From: Hymenobacter montanus
Lineage (GTDB): Bacteria > Bacteroidota > Bacteroidia > Cytophagales > Hymenobacteraceae
NCBI RefSeq assembly: GCF_014699115.1
Contig: NZ_JACXAD010000008.1
Location: 62,001 to 126,000 of the forward strand
Direction of reading: 5' to 3'
Length of the DNA: 64,000 nucleotides
Part shown: piece after piece, positions 1 through 9,550 of the stretch
Layout of the letters: every line of letters begins with the position of its first letter
How positions within the stretch are numbered: the first letter of the stretch is position 1
Notes under the pieces: generated by a model
What the model was told of the DNA's origin: nothing
The model's database searches: none
Seen by the model: only the letters and a program-made list of their open reading frames with translations
Program-made: the position numbers and the translations under genes

Positions 1-2
1 AG

Positions 3-1877
3 GTTGAAGTTATCACGAACCCTTCGGCGAAGTACGATGCCTCGGGCGGCGGCGGGGTGATCAACCTCATCACCAAAAAAGAAGCTAAGAACGGGACCAA
101 CGGCACCGCCACCCTGCTCGTGGGTACGCGGGACAAATACAGTGGCAACCTGAGCTTGAGCCGTAAGGTGGGCAAAGCCACCTGGTCGGCGAGCTATAAC
201 GGCCGCGACGTAACCTTCGGGAGCCGCGGCCGCTCGGAGCAAACCGCGCTCCTGAGCCTTGGCGAGCAGCCTCAAACCGTGCGCACTACGCAAGCAGGAA
301 CTGGTCGGGAGACTCATCGCAACCATTCCGTGGAAGTGGGCGTGCAGCTGGAATTACCGAAAGACCAAAGCCTGAGCTTGAGCGTGTCGCCGGGTACCGA
401 GCAAAACCTCGAAGGCGAAGGCCAGGACCTGACCCAGCAAACCGGCAGCGCTCCCGTGCAGCGCGTCCGCGGCCAGCAGGACCTGGACGTGAAGGTGAAT
501 ATCCTGGAATACAGCAGCGACTACCGCCGCACTTGGGCCGCGCACAAAGGCCGCGAGCTGACGGCCAACCTGGGCGGCGTGCGAATTGATGCCACCGCCC
601 CCGTGGTTCAGCGGCAGTACGCGGAGCCCGGCTCGGTGCAAGTTCCGCAGCCCGGCGCCCGCCAGTTGCTCGCCGTGGTGGCCGACATCCAATACGGCAA
701 AGTAGACTACACCCACCCGTTCGCCGAGGGCAAAGGCCGCCTGGAAGTGGGCGCGAAGTTCGAGCGCCAAGCCAACAAAGGCTCCAATAAATTCGGGTAT
801 GCCAGCGAAAGCCGCCCCGACGAATTTCAGGACGACCCCACCCGCTCGCTTACCTACACCTCGGAGCAGCTGGTGCCCGCGGCTTACGTAACGGTGCAGC
901 GGCCCCTGGGAGCTAAGTGGAGCACTCAGGTAGGGCTGCGCTCGGAGTACACCCGCATGAGTGGCACCGTGGAAGGTGGCGTCGGCATCACCCAGCGCGG
1001 CAGCCTCAACCAGGACTACCTCAACTTCTTTCCCTCCGCCAACATCAGCCGGGAGTTGGGCCAGGAGCCCGGCCAGAACCGCTTGCAGCTGAGCTACGCC
1101 CGCCGTCTTAACCGCCCCAACTTCATGCAGCAACTGCCGCTCGACATCTACCAGGACCCGCGCAGCTACCGCCGCGGCAACGCCCGCTTACAGGCCGAGT
1201 TCAGCCACAACGTGGAGCTGGGTCACCAAATGAACTTAGGCCAGGCCACGATTACCAGCACCGTCTTCACCCGCATCACTACCAATTCCATCCAGCGCTT
1301 ACGCTACGTCGACACCGTTGCCACCCGCCTCGCCGGCCCCGGCGCGGGCCTCGTGACGGCCGAAACCTACCTCAACTTCGGCACCACCACCAACATCGGC
1401 GCCGAGTTTAGCCTGAACCAGCCCCTGACCAAGTGGTGGCGCCTGAATGCCAGCACGTCCATCTACCGCGCCCAGATTGCCGCCAACAGCTTCGGCAACA
1501 ACCGCCAGACCTTAGTGGGCACCGTGCGCCTGAACAACAGCTTCACCATCCGCCGGACCCTGGACATCCAGCTGAGTGGCAACCTGCGCTCCGCCTCGCT
1601 CACGGCCCAGGGTCGGCAACTGGCCCAGGGGCAAATGGACCTCGCCCTGCGCCAGCGCTTGTTCTCGGACCGGGCGGCCCTGACGCTGCGGGTGTCGGAC
1701 CTATTCAACACCTTGGAGTACCGCAGCGAAATCGAAACCGACGCCCTCCGCAGCTACCGCTACGCCAAAGACGAAACCCGGGTGGGCTGGCTGGGCTTCA
1801 CCTGGTACGTCGGGGCCAGCAAGCCGGGCAAGAAGATTGAGGCCGCGCCCCAGGGCGGGGGTGGCTTCGGCGGCTGA
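3..1877 (+). CDS. Outer-membrane TonB-dependent receptor-like beta-barrel protein (5' partial)
   Basis: The reading frame is open from base 3 at the left edge, so the start and most of the plug domain are missing; 624 residues remain. The first visible residues (VEVITNPSAKYDASGGGG, then VINLITKK) are the typical end of a TonB-receptor plug domain. The rest is rich in alternating polar/aromatic strands as expected for a 22-strand-type barrel (outer membrane beta-barrel family protein). The C-terminus ends in a Gly-rich PQGGGGFGG tail after the last barrel strand, which is common in Bacteroidota members of this family. By family it would sit in the outer membrane; substrate cannot be told. A strong terminator follows 49 bases downstream, so it is the last gene of its transcript. 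Confidence 0.88.
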   Translation, partial: VEVITNPSAKYDASGGGGVINLITKKEAKNGTNGTATLLVGTRDKYSGNLSLSRKVGKATWSASYNGRDVTFGSRGRSEQTALLSLGEQPQTVRTTQAGTGRETHRNHSVEVGVQLELPKDQSLSLSVSPGTEQNLEGEGQDLTQQTGSAPVQRVRGQQDLDVKVNILEYSSDYRRTWAAHKGRELTANLGGVRIDATAPVVQRQYAEPGSVQVPQPGARQLLAVVADIQYGKVDYTHPFAEGKGRLEVGAKFERQANKGSNKFGYASESRPDEFQDDPTRSLTYTSEQLVPAAYVTVQRPLGAKWSTQVGLRSEYTRMSGTVEGGVGITQRGSLNQDYLNFFPSANISRELGQEPGQNRLQLSYARRLNRPNFMQQLPLDIYQDPRSYRRGNARLQAEFSHNVELGHQMNLGQATITSTVFTRITTNSIQRLRYVDTVATRLAGPGAGLVTAETYLNFGTTTNIGAEFSLNQPLTKWWRLNASTSIYRAQIAANSFGNNRQTLVGTVRLNNSFTIRRTLDIQLSGNLRSASLTAQGRQLAQGQMDLALRQRLFSDRAALTLRVSDLFNTLEYRSEIETDALRSYRYAKDETRVGWLGFTWYVGASKPGKKIEAAPQGGGGFGG

Positions 1878-1926
1878 GTTAACGCTCTGACTACCCCTTG
1901 CTTTTCTCTCCTTCTTTCTGCAAAAG

Positions 1927-1965
1927 CCCCGCTGCCCAGATTAAGGGCAGCGGGGTTATTTTTTG
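1927..1965 (+). terminator. Rho-independent terminator after the TonB-type receptor
   Basis: An 11-bp perfect stem (CCCCGCTGCCC at 1927-1937 with its complement at 1945-1955), a 7-base loop and a T-rich tail (TTATTTTTT) follow the receptor stop codon. Confidence 0.9.
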
Positions 1966-2292
1966 AGCTAAGGCCTCTTGACTTGGTTATTTCGACCCCA
2001 CGACCACCATTACTGCTTGGCTTAGATTTAGGCAACTTTGGCCTTGTCGGCACCACCGCAGCCGGCTTGGCCAACTACTATAAAGCACTGGTTACGGGCG
2101 CCTAACCGCACCACCCTGGCCGACGTTGCTTAAGTACCGCTTGGAATTGACGTACCCCTCTGCCGTTCGGGGCAACGTGCAGAACTACGGGCTCCTCAAA
2201 TCCCTGTTGTAGCCGGTGCAACTGCTGTCGCAGGTCCTCTACTCGGCCGAAGAATTGGTTTGCTTCGACGCTCACTACGTCGAGCGGGCGGC
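1966..2292. other. Intergenic region, possible decayed coding remnant
   Basis: No intact gene is seen. On the plus strand 2129-2290 reads as one frame broken by a single TAG (LLKYRLELTYPSAVRG ... LLKSLL, stop, PVQLLSQVLYSAEELV...), and 2028-2104 reads ...GLANYYKALVTGA then stop in another frame. This could be debris of a lost gene facing the array, but no family was recognised and chance open frames are frequent in GC-rich DNA. Confidence 0.25.
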
Positions 2293-5116
2293 TTATTCAA
2301 CCTGCAGCTTCACCGCCAGCTGGCCGGCGCGTACCACGTATATTCCGGCGGGCAGCTGGCCCGCGGCCAAGGGTAGTACGGCCTGCCCTTGGGCGTCGGT
2401 GCGGGCGGTGAGCCGGACGCGCCCGACCGCATCTACGACCGTCACGGGCACCAGCGGGGCGGCACCAGTGAGTTGCACATCCTGGGCGCCCTGGGCTGGG
2501 TTGGGGGAAAGGGCTACTCCTCCGTCCGATGGGACGGTGATGGTGCGCACCGGGGAGTAGGTGGCCGTGCCGTCGAAGTCTTCCTGGCGCAGCCGGTAGT
2601 AGAGCACCTGGGCTCCGACATTGGCCGGTTCCGGGTCGGTAAACTCGTAGTTAACTGCTTGGGTGCTGTGGCCCCGCGCGGCGACTTGCCCGACCCGAGC
2701 GAACGTGCGCCCGTCGGGGCTGCGCTCCACAACGAAGAAAGCGCTGTTTTGCTCGCTGGCCGTGGTCCAGCGCAACCGGGCGCCCCGGCCCTGCCGCTCG
2801 GCGGTGAAGGCGGTTAGGGTAACGGGCAGCGGCACGATAGGATTCACGACGGTGACGGAGTTCCAGCTCACCCACACCTTGCCGTTGCGATCCACGGTAA
2901 TCCCTTACACCCCGTGGAAGTTATAATTCGGGCTGGTCAGCGCTCGAAAGGTCACCCCATCGTCGTCGGAATAGTACAGGCGCGGTTGGGCGTCGCCGGC
3001 TTTGTAACCGAATACGGCGATCTTGCCGTCGCAGGAAGATACCAAGCGGGCGTTTATGTATTGGGCCGTGGGCGTCCAGCTCTGGCCCCCGTCCCGCGAG
3101 ACTTTCACCCCGGCATAATCGCCGGCCGCCCACAGGTTCTCCCCGCGCACCGGGTCGGCGTGCAGGTCCCAGGCCCACACGTTCAGCGCGAAGGGATGGG
3201 TGCGCGCGGTCCAGTTCGTGCCCCCGTTGGTGGAGCGGTAGAAGGGCGCGTCCCGGGCAATGAAATACCGCACGTCGGGCTGCACGGCGTCGCGCTCGAT
3301 GAAGCAGTCCGAGGGGCCGTAGCGAAACCCGGTCTGCAGGCCAGTAGTGGGCAGATCCTGCACTTGCGTGAACGACGCCCCGCCGTTGGTGGTGCGCCAG
3401 ACCCCGGGATTGATCGAGCCCGGGGGGAATCGGGTCGCTATGAGCCGTGCCGGAGGCGAGCACGACCAGGAAGTCGTTGGCGTCGGTGAAGGACATGACC
3501 GACTTGGTGATGCCGTCGAGCGAGCGTGGCAGCCCGTTGCCGGTCTGGCTCACCACGTCCCAGCTCGCGCCCCCGTTGCTCGACTTCAGGATCAGGGTGG
3601 CACTGGCTCCTTGGTCGAGGCCGGCCAGCACCAGGTTCTGCGTGTTCGGGCCTTCCAGCACCCGGAAGGTGCCGTGCAGGCCATTATAGCTCTTGTTCGA
3701 ACAGAACGTGGCTTGGCCGCTGCTGCCCCCGTCGGTGATGATGGCCGAGCCGATATCGCTGCCCGGCACGTAGATACGGTTGACATCGTAGCGGCTGACG
3801 CTGGCCAGGTAGGTTTTGACCCCGGCCAGGCCGCTGCCGTTGGGGAAGTATTGCCAGGACAGCCCCTTGTCCAGGCTATACATTGGGGCGAAGCCGCCGG
3901 TGATGATCCATTTGTTGGGGTTGCCCACCGCTTCGATGACCTGGTCGCTGCCGTAGTCGGGCGTGTTTCGGGCCGCCAGCGCGGCGGCCGTGGTCCAGAT
4001 GGGCACGACCGATGTATTGAGCGTGGTCGGGCGCACGGTGAAGAGCTGGCCCCCGTTACCGGCTGGGCTAAAGCCATGCCGATCCGCGCTGGTGTTCCAC
4101 GCGCTGGCTGAGCCGTCGGAGAAGATCTGCAGCCCGGTGGGGTAACCGAAATAGATGTTGTTGGTCGCCGCATCAGTTACCGAGTAGGTGGCGGCGTTGC
4201 CATAGTCGGTAGCTGTAATACGAGAGATGCCCCCACCACCACCGTTCGAGCGAGTCACCAGGCCGACACCGGCGAAAGTGCCGGTGGTGAAGCGGGCGAT
4301 CATGCCCACCTCGCTCAGGCGACCCGAGCCGCCAACCAGATTAAAGTTATCGCCCCCGTCGGTGGAAACGTAAAGCCCATTGTCGGAACCCACCCAGATC
4401 TGGTTGGCAAAAGCCGCCACGTTGTGCAGGGTGCGCGCCCGATTGCTGTCGAAGTTATTCCCCCCAGCTTTGACCCAGTGGTCCCCGCCGTCGGAAGACT
4501 TCCACAGCCAGCCCTGCTGTCCCTTGCGCGGGCCAGCGAACCAGATCTCGTTGGGGTCATTCGAGCGAATCAGGATCGGCGAGGTGCCCCGGAAGCGCGG
4601 GGTCCCTTGGTAGATGTCATTGCTATCACCGAGGTCGGAGAGCAGCGCGTTCCAGCTACCACCACCATTGGTAGACTTCCAGAGCGCACTACCGGTGCAG
4701 TAGTATACCACGTCGGCGTTGTTCTTCTGCACGGCCATGCCCGTGCCGGCGATGTCGCCGCCGGGGATGCTCCAGTTCAGGTAGCTCCAGGTGGTGCCCC
4801 CGTTGTCGCTGCGCCAGGCCCCGTAGACGTCACCATAGCCATAGAGGCGCCCGTTGTCGGCCTGGGCAAAGCCACTAAACCACCCCCCGCAGTCCAGCGG
4901 GACGGCTTTGAACGTCTGCCCCCGGCTCGGCAAGCAGAGAAGCACGGCAGCCGTAGCCAAGATGAGCGCTGCTCTAACCTGCTCTTTTTTCGGCATCAGG
5001 CAACGCCAGAGGTGGCTGAGGCCGGCAAAAGTGGGGCTTATCAGCAGCAAACTTATCAGGGAAGAAGCCCATTCGGTAGACTGCTTGCCGATGAATAAAT
5101 TTAAAAAAAGATGCAT
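2293..5116 (-). pseudogene. Broken secreted Asp-box beta-propeller protein, array copy 1 (frameshift + stop)
   Basis: The first about 560 codons match the intact paralogues at 6462-9005 and 10909-13446: the MHLFLNLFIGKQ start, a delayed signal peptide ending near LPSRGQ, then Asp-box repeats (SDNGGTTW, STNGGGSW, SSDGGDHW, STDGGDNF, SLDKGLSW). At 3422-3427 a run of six G replaces the five G of copy 4 (11768-11772), shifting the frame. The matching sequence continues in another frame (MQDLPTTGLQTGFRYG...) until TAA at 2905-2907, where the paralogue has CAA (Gln). After that stop the frame goes on to 2293 and codes a different C-terminus from the other copies: a LTAFTAER...RLRWTTASEQNSAFF-type segment and a T9SS type A tail (LSPNPA, GIYVVRAG). 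Two separate lesions make this a pseudogene rather than one sequencing error. Confidence 0.88.
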
Positions 5117-5420
5117 ACAATATGTTTAAATAGCGAATGCATTTAGGGCGCTGAGGTATTAAGGAGACGCCTTTTTTGACTGGAGTAAGCACCAGCTATT
5201 GAACCTTGGGATTGTTTGGGAGAAGCGTAGCCCATTGAAGGCGACGAAATTAATAGGTTTTTTCTCATTTTATTTAGTTCCAATTTTTAGTTTATCAAAA
5301 AATCAGGCTGATATAGTGCAATCATTTGATAAATTTACCAGTATGCCTTCATATTATATTATAATATAAATATTATTTAGCAAATAATGTTTTTTCAGAT
5401 AATTCACAGGAATAAACTAC
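5117..5420. repeat. Upstream block of array copy 1, conserved with the other copies
   Basis: AT-rich non-coding DNA 5' of copy 1. It shares ordered short matches with the blocks upstream of the other copies (9139-9420, 10274-10560, 13447-13760): a GCCTTTnnTGA(G/C) element, a GGGATTGTTnG element, a TCTCATTTTA element, and an ATAGTGCAA element followed by ...AGTATG. It therefore looks like a duplicated promoter/leader. No consensus TAnnTTTG promoter was found in it. Confidence 0.6.
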
Positions 5421-5435
5421 AAGCTTGCTATTCTT

Positions 5436-5600
5436 CATGGCGAGGGTTCTTAAGCAGGTATTGAGTCTTTTGGCTGGGAAGCCGTGGGGGACTAGATCAT
5501 ACCCCGCAGCACCTGATTCACCACCGATTCAGGTGCCCGCGCTAAGGCAGGCAGTGTTGACCAAAAGCCGCCCCAACCCATGCGCAGCAGCTTCTTGCGG
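5436..5600. repeat. Outer flanking repeat, left member (partner 13852-14000)
   Basis: This stretch matches 13852-14000 in the same order: GAGG(G/A)TTCT(T/C)AAGC, GG(C/G)(T/C)GGGAA, CACCTGATTC/CACTTGACTC, then GATTCAGGTGCCCGC, CAGGCAG/CAGGTCAG, TGACCAAAA and GCCCCA. The two lie upstream of copies 1 and 4, so the duplicated unit reached beyond the promoter block. A 97-codon open frame across it (5425-5718) has no recognisable product and is taken as chance. Confidence 0.6.
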
Positions 5601-5868
5601 CTTCGAAGAGAGCAAATGTTCCTTTCTGTGCTGGAAAAGACTTACCCCGGAACTAGCAACATTTTTCCACGCGCGTAAGACTGCTGCCGCAACTGAACAA
5701 GACCTTTCGAGCGCCTGACCGGTTTTTATCGACCCCGGGAGAGTCTTGTTCACCTCTGGTAGAAGCCTCACCACAACCAGGCAGGATGCGGCACACTCTT
5801 ATTATAACTTTACCAGTATCAACAATAAATATTTATTTCCCGAATGAGGCCGGCCGCGTGATCGAAAT

Positions 5869-6402
5869 CTAACAACATCCCATGTTTTTAGGCAGCCTAA
5901 ATGCGTTTAGCAATGAAGGTATCAGCTCCCCTAAATAATTGTTATTCCAGCCTGAATGCGTTCGTTTGCTTTTTAGGCTGACACGGCCGGCATCACCTCG
6001 CAATAGGTTCAGAGCCATTTCGCGCGCCAGCACCAGGTTTCCGCCGCTTGTTAGTCACGCAGTCGATGCGCATCCTGCCTGACCCAGGGTCACGCCCAGG
6101 CGCCAATGGAGCTAATTCTCGACCGTTTAGTGCCCGCCCACAATGACCAGCATGTGGGTGGCACCCGGTTCCGGCGAGTTGATGAGGTAACAGCGTGTGG
6201 CCGGCAGAAGACCGGTGCCGGATAGCGCGTCGTGTCGACCCGCACCGGCACGGCCAGCCCCGGCCAACGCCCGGCCTGGTCTACCCAGCGCAGATCGGGC
6301 TGCAAGGTCACCCACCAGCGCGCGGACCTATTGTGGCTGATCCAGGCCGTAGCCGGGCGCCGGGGGCCATCTGCTCAAAGGCCCGGCCGGTCTCGATATG
6401 GT
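5869..6402 (-). pseudogene. ISAs1-family transposase remnant (C-terminal part)
   Basis: Translating the minus strand in two or three frames gives the end of an ISAs1-type DDE transposase. LPATRCYLINSPEP corresponds to the family's RYYISSL block. GH-TVEN-LHWRLGVTLGQ, with stops in place of the W and S, corresponds to RGHWGIENSLHWVLDV. It then continues as VLAREMALNLLRGDAG, SLKSKRTHSGW and NNNYLGEL up to a stop at 5869-5871. At least three in-frame stops and frame changes show decay. The N-terminal half is absent; the upstream limit is approximate and butts against the terminator of array copy 2. It lies inside the paralogue array and may mark an old insertion that took part in its rearrangement. 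No terminal inverted repeats were identified. Confidence 0.72.
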
Positions 6403-6403
6403 T

Positions 6404-6443
6404 ATACAAAAAAGGGTCACCCACTCATTTGGGTGACCCTTTT
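6404..6443 (-). terminator. Terminator of array copy 2
   Basis: A 13-bp perfect stem (AAAGGGTCACCCA at 6411-6423 with its complement at 6430-6442) and a loop of six bases are followed on the minus strand by a run of seven T. It lies just after the stop of the gene at 6462-9005 and is repeated almost exactly after copy 4. Confidence 0.9.
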
Positions 6444-6461
6444 AAATAAATGGCGCTGGCC

Positions 6462-9005
6462 TTATTTGGCGATCACCAATTTCTTAACGGTTGTTTCGGC
6501 GCCAGCTTGTACCTGGATAAAGTACATACCAGCCGGCCAGCTACCCGCATCGATCGTGGTCAGCTGGCTGTTCGCCTTCACCGTGCTCATCAGCTTGCCG
6601 GCCAGCGTCCTGACCGTGATCATGGCCCCCTCCTTTCCGGTGGTAACGCTGAAACTGCCTGCGGCCGGGTTCGGGTAAACCTGAACGGCCGAAGCGGTGG
6701 GGGCAATTGCGGCCTGCGCACTGGTCAACGTAGAAGGCGTCACGACCGTGACGGAGTTCCAACTCACCCACACCTTGCCGCTGCGGTCCACGGCCAGGCC
6801 TTGCACACTGTGGAAGTTATAACTCGGGCTGGTGAGCGCGGTAAAGGTCGCCCCGTCATCGCTGGAGTAATAGAGACGGGGTTGGGCGTCGCCAGCCATG
6901 GAGCCGAACACGGCAATCTTACCATTGCACGAAGAAACCAAACGGGCATTCATATACTGGGCGGTAGGGTTCCAAGTCTGTCCGCCATCACGCGATACCT
7001 TTACGCCCGCAAAGTCGCCGGCCGCCCACAGGTTACCCCCGCGAACAGGATCGGCGTGAAAGTCCCAGGCCCAGAAGGCGCCACCGTCTGGCTTGGCGAA
7101 GGGATGCGTGCGCGGGGTCCAGTTGGTGCCCCCATTGGTGGAGCGATAGAAGGGAGCGTCCCGGGAAACGAAGTACCGCACGTCGGGCTGCACGGCGTCG
7201 CGCTCAATGAAACAGCTTTGCGGATCGTAACGATGCCCGGTACTCAGGCCCGTCCTGGGCAGATCCTGCACTTGCGTGAAAGACGCCCCGCCGTTGGTGG
7301 TGCGCCAGACCCCGGGATTGATCGTGCCAGGAGTAATCGGCCCGCCTTGGCCCGTTCCGGAGGCGAGCACGACCAGGAAATCGTTGGCGTCGGTGAACGA
7401 CATAACGGCCTTGGTCACGCCGTCGCGGGAAGGCGGTAGGCCGTTGCCGCTCTGGGGCACCACATCCCAGTTCGAACCACCGTTGGTGGAGCGCAGGAGC
7501 AAGGTTGAATTGGTGCCCTGATCGACGCCGGCCAGCACCAGATTCTGCGTGTCCGGTCCTTCCAGAATGCGGAAGGCGCTATGCAGGCTGGTGAAACTCT
7601 TGTGCGAACTCAGAGTAGCTTGGCCGCTGTTGCCGCCATCGGTGACGATGGCCGAGCCGATATCGCTGGCGGGGACGTAGACGCGATTGGCATCGTGGCG
7701 ACTGATGCCAGGGAAATACGCCTTAACCGCGGCTAAGCCGCTACCGTTGGGAAAGTACTGCCAGGACAGGCCCTTATCCAGGCTGTACATCGGGGCGCCG
7801 CCCCCGGTGATCATCCATTTGTTGGGGTTGCCCACCGCTTCGATCACTTGATCCGTGCCGTAGTCGGGATGATTTTTGGCGGCCATCTCAGCAGCCGTGG
7901 TCCAGATAGGCACGACGGAGGTGTTGAGCGTGGTGGAGCGCACGGTGAAGAGTTGGCCGCCGTTACCCGCCGGGCTGAAGCCGTGCCGATCCGCGCTGGT
8001 GTTCCACGCGCTGGACGAGCCGTCGGAGAAGATCTGCAGGCCCGTGGGGTAGCCGAAATAGATGCTGTTGGTGGCCGCATCGCTCACCGCGTAAGTGGTG
8101 GCGTCGTTGTAGTTGCTGGCCGTGATGCGCGAAATGCCCCCGCCCCCGCCATTGCTGCGCGTGACCAGGCCCACGCCGGCGAAAGTGCCAGTGGTGAAGC
8201 GCGCAATCATGCCCACCTCGCTCAGGCGCCCCGACCCGCCGACCAGGCTGAAATTGTTGCCCCCATCAGTTGAGACGTACAGTCCGTTGTCGGAGCCCAC
8301 CCAGATCTGGTTGGCAAAGGCGGACACGTTGTGTAGGGTGCGCGCCCGGTTGCTGTCGAAGTTACTCCCCCCGGCCTTGACCCAGTCGGTCCCGCCGTTA
8401 GATGACTTCCACAGCCAGCCCTGCTTGTTCTTGCGCGGGCCGGCGAACCAGATCTCGTTGGGGTCATTCGAGCGAATCAGGATCGGGGAGGTACCGCGGA
8501 AGCGCGGGGTGTTGTCGCCGATGTCGCTGAGTAGTACGGTCCAGTTAGTGCCGCCGTTGGTAGACTTATAGAGTTTGTCGCCAGTGGAGTAGTAGACGAC
8601 GTCGGCGTTGTTCTTCTGCACGGCCATGCCCAGGCCCCCTACGTCGCCGCCGGGGATGCTCCAGTTCAGGTAGCTCCAGCTCGTGCCCCCGTTGTCGCTG
8701 CGCCAGGCCCCGAACACATCACCGTAGCCGTAGAGGCGCCCGTTGTCGGCCTGGGCAAAGCCACTAAACCACCCCCCGCAGTCCAGCGGGACGGCTTTGA
8801 ACGTCTGCCCCCGGCTCGGCAAGCCCAGCAAGAGGACACTCACCGTTAGCGCCAGAATGGCCCCACCCTGAGCCTTATTCGGCGTTAATGAACGCCACAA
8901 GCGGGTGAAGATGGCAAAAGTGGTGCTTGCCTGCAGCCAACCCATCGGGGAAGAAACTAGATTAAAAGATTGTTTGCCAGTGGATAGTTTCAAGAATGGA
9001 TGCAT
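6462..9005 (-). CDS. Secreted Asp-box (BNR/GH74-like) beta-propeller protein with T9SS type A tail, array copy 2
   Basis: 847 residues. About ten Asp-box motifs (SDNGGTSW, STNGGTNW, SSNGGTDW, STDGGNNF, SLDKGLSW, STNGGSNW, TTNGGASF, STNGGTNW, SRDGGQTW, SSDDGATF) are spaced through the chain, as in sialidase/GH74/VPS10-type propellers. The hydrophobic signal segment (ILALTVSVLLLGLPSRGQ) lies about 50 residues inside the reading frame; the start MHPFLKLSTGKQ is kept because the same MHxFL-x-GKQ opening occurs in all copies. The C-terminus is a T9SS type A sorting domain (VQVYPNPAAGSFSV near residue 770, GMYFIQV, ending KKLVIAK), so export across the outer membrane by the type IX system is expected. 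No catalytic pair for a glycosidase could be fixed by eye, so the activity (glycan hydrolase or binding/adhesin propeller) is open. It has its own upstream block and terminator, i.e. it is a one-gene unit. Confidence 0.85.
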   Translation of the reverse strand: MHPFLKLSTGKQSFNLVSSPMGWLQASTTFAIFTRLWRSLTPNKAQGGAILALTVSVLLLGLPSRGQTFKAVPLDCGGWFSGFAQADNGRLYGYGDVFGAWRSDNGGTSWSYLNWSIPGGDVGGLGMAVQKNNADVVYYSTGDKLYKSTNGGTNWTVLLSDIGDNTPRFRGTSPILIRSNDPNEIWFAGPRKNKQGWLWKSSNGGTDWVKAGGSNFDSNRARTLHNVSAFANQIWVGSDNGLYVSTDGGNNFSLVGGSGRLSEVGMIARFTTGTFAGVGLVTRSNGGGGGISRITASNYNDATTYAVSDAATNSIYFGYPTGLQIFSDGSSSAWNTSADRHGFSPAGNGGQLFTVRSTTLNTSVVPIWTTAAEMAAKNHPDYGTDQVIEAVGNPNKWMITGGGAPMYSLDKGLSWQYFPNGSGLAAVKAYFPGISRHDANRVYVPASDIGSAIVTDGGNSGQATLSSHKSFTSLHSAFRILEGPDTQNLVLAGVDQGTNSTLLLRSTNGGSNWDVVPQSGNGLPPSRDGVTKAVMSFTDANDFLVVLASGTGQGGPITPGTINPGVWRTTNGGASFTQVQDLPRTGLSTGHRYDPQSCFIERDAVQPDVRYFVSRDAPFYRSTNGGTNWTPRTHPFAKPDGGAFWAWDFHADPVRGGNLWAAGDFAGVKVSRDGGQTWNPTAQYMNARLVSSCNGKIAVFGSMAGDAQPRLYYSSDDGATFTALTSPSYNFHSVQGLAVDRSGKVWVSWNSVTVVTPSTLTSAQAAIAPTASAVQVYPNPAAGSFSVTTGKEGAMITVRTLAGKLMSTVKANSQLTTIDAGSWPAGMYFIQVQAGAETTVKKLVIAK

Positions 9006-9550
9006 AGTAAATGTGGTTAAAGTGATGAAAGTAAAGAGGCGTCTTAGTTGAGCGGGGCAGGTGCCAATTTGGAGAACTGCTTGCCGATGAAATAAATTAA
9101 TTCAAGAATTGCTGCATAGTAAATGTGGTTAAAGTGATAAGAATATGCTTTTTTTTGAGCAGCTGCCGTGATCAATTCATGGGATTGTCCGGGGTGTGCA
9201 GGTCACTGAAAGCGGTAAAAGTGAGTGTTTGTCATTTATTTTAATTGGTTATAGTTAATAATAAGTTGATTGCTGAAGGCAATATAGTGCAACTATTGTG
9301 ATGTTTTCACGATTATGTCCGAATATTTTATCTTAATAGTATGATACATGGCCTAATAGTTAAATTTCAAATCCCATCTATATATGGGCAAATTATAATT
9401 GTATATTACCATCATTTAGGTCAAACCGAGCAAGCTCAGAGATCCTTTCTAGCTTGAATAAGCCCACTACTTCATGGCTTAGTAGGGCTATGCAAAAAAG
9501 CCACCCTCTCATTTAGACACCCTTTTTATCTACTGAGCGCTCCCCTTATT
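9006..9550. repeat. Upstream block of array copy 2, with a 5' scrap of another copy
   Basis: No complete gene. A 26-bp stretch directly before the start of copy 2 (9001-9026) recurs exactly at 9113-9138. The second occurrence is preceded at 9077-9112 by a degenerate version of the first dozen codons of a paralogue (CTGCTTGCCGATGAA...), i.e. the vestige of a further copy. From 9139 to 9420 the block resembles the leaders of the other copies (GGGATTGTCCGG, CACTGAAAGCGGTAAAAG, ATTTTAATTGGTT, ATATAGTGCAA). At 9493-9528 lies a degenerate version of the array terminator (AAAAAAGCCACCCTC ... ACACCCTTTTTA) belonging to copy 3. Confidence 0.6.

Noticed and set aside
5425..5774. Two opposite 80-97 codon open frames in the leader region of copy 1
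   Set aside because: They overlap the duplicated non-coding block (5436-5600) whose partner at 13852-14000 is not open in the same way.
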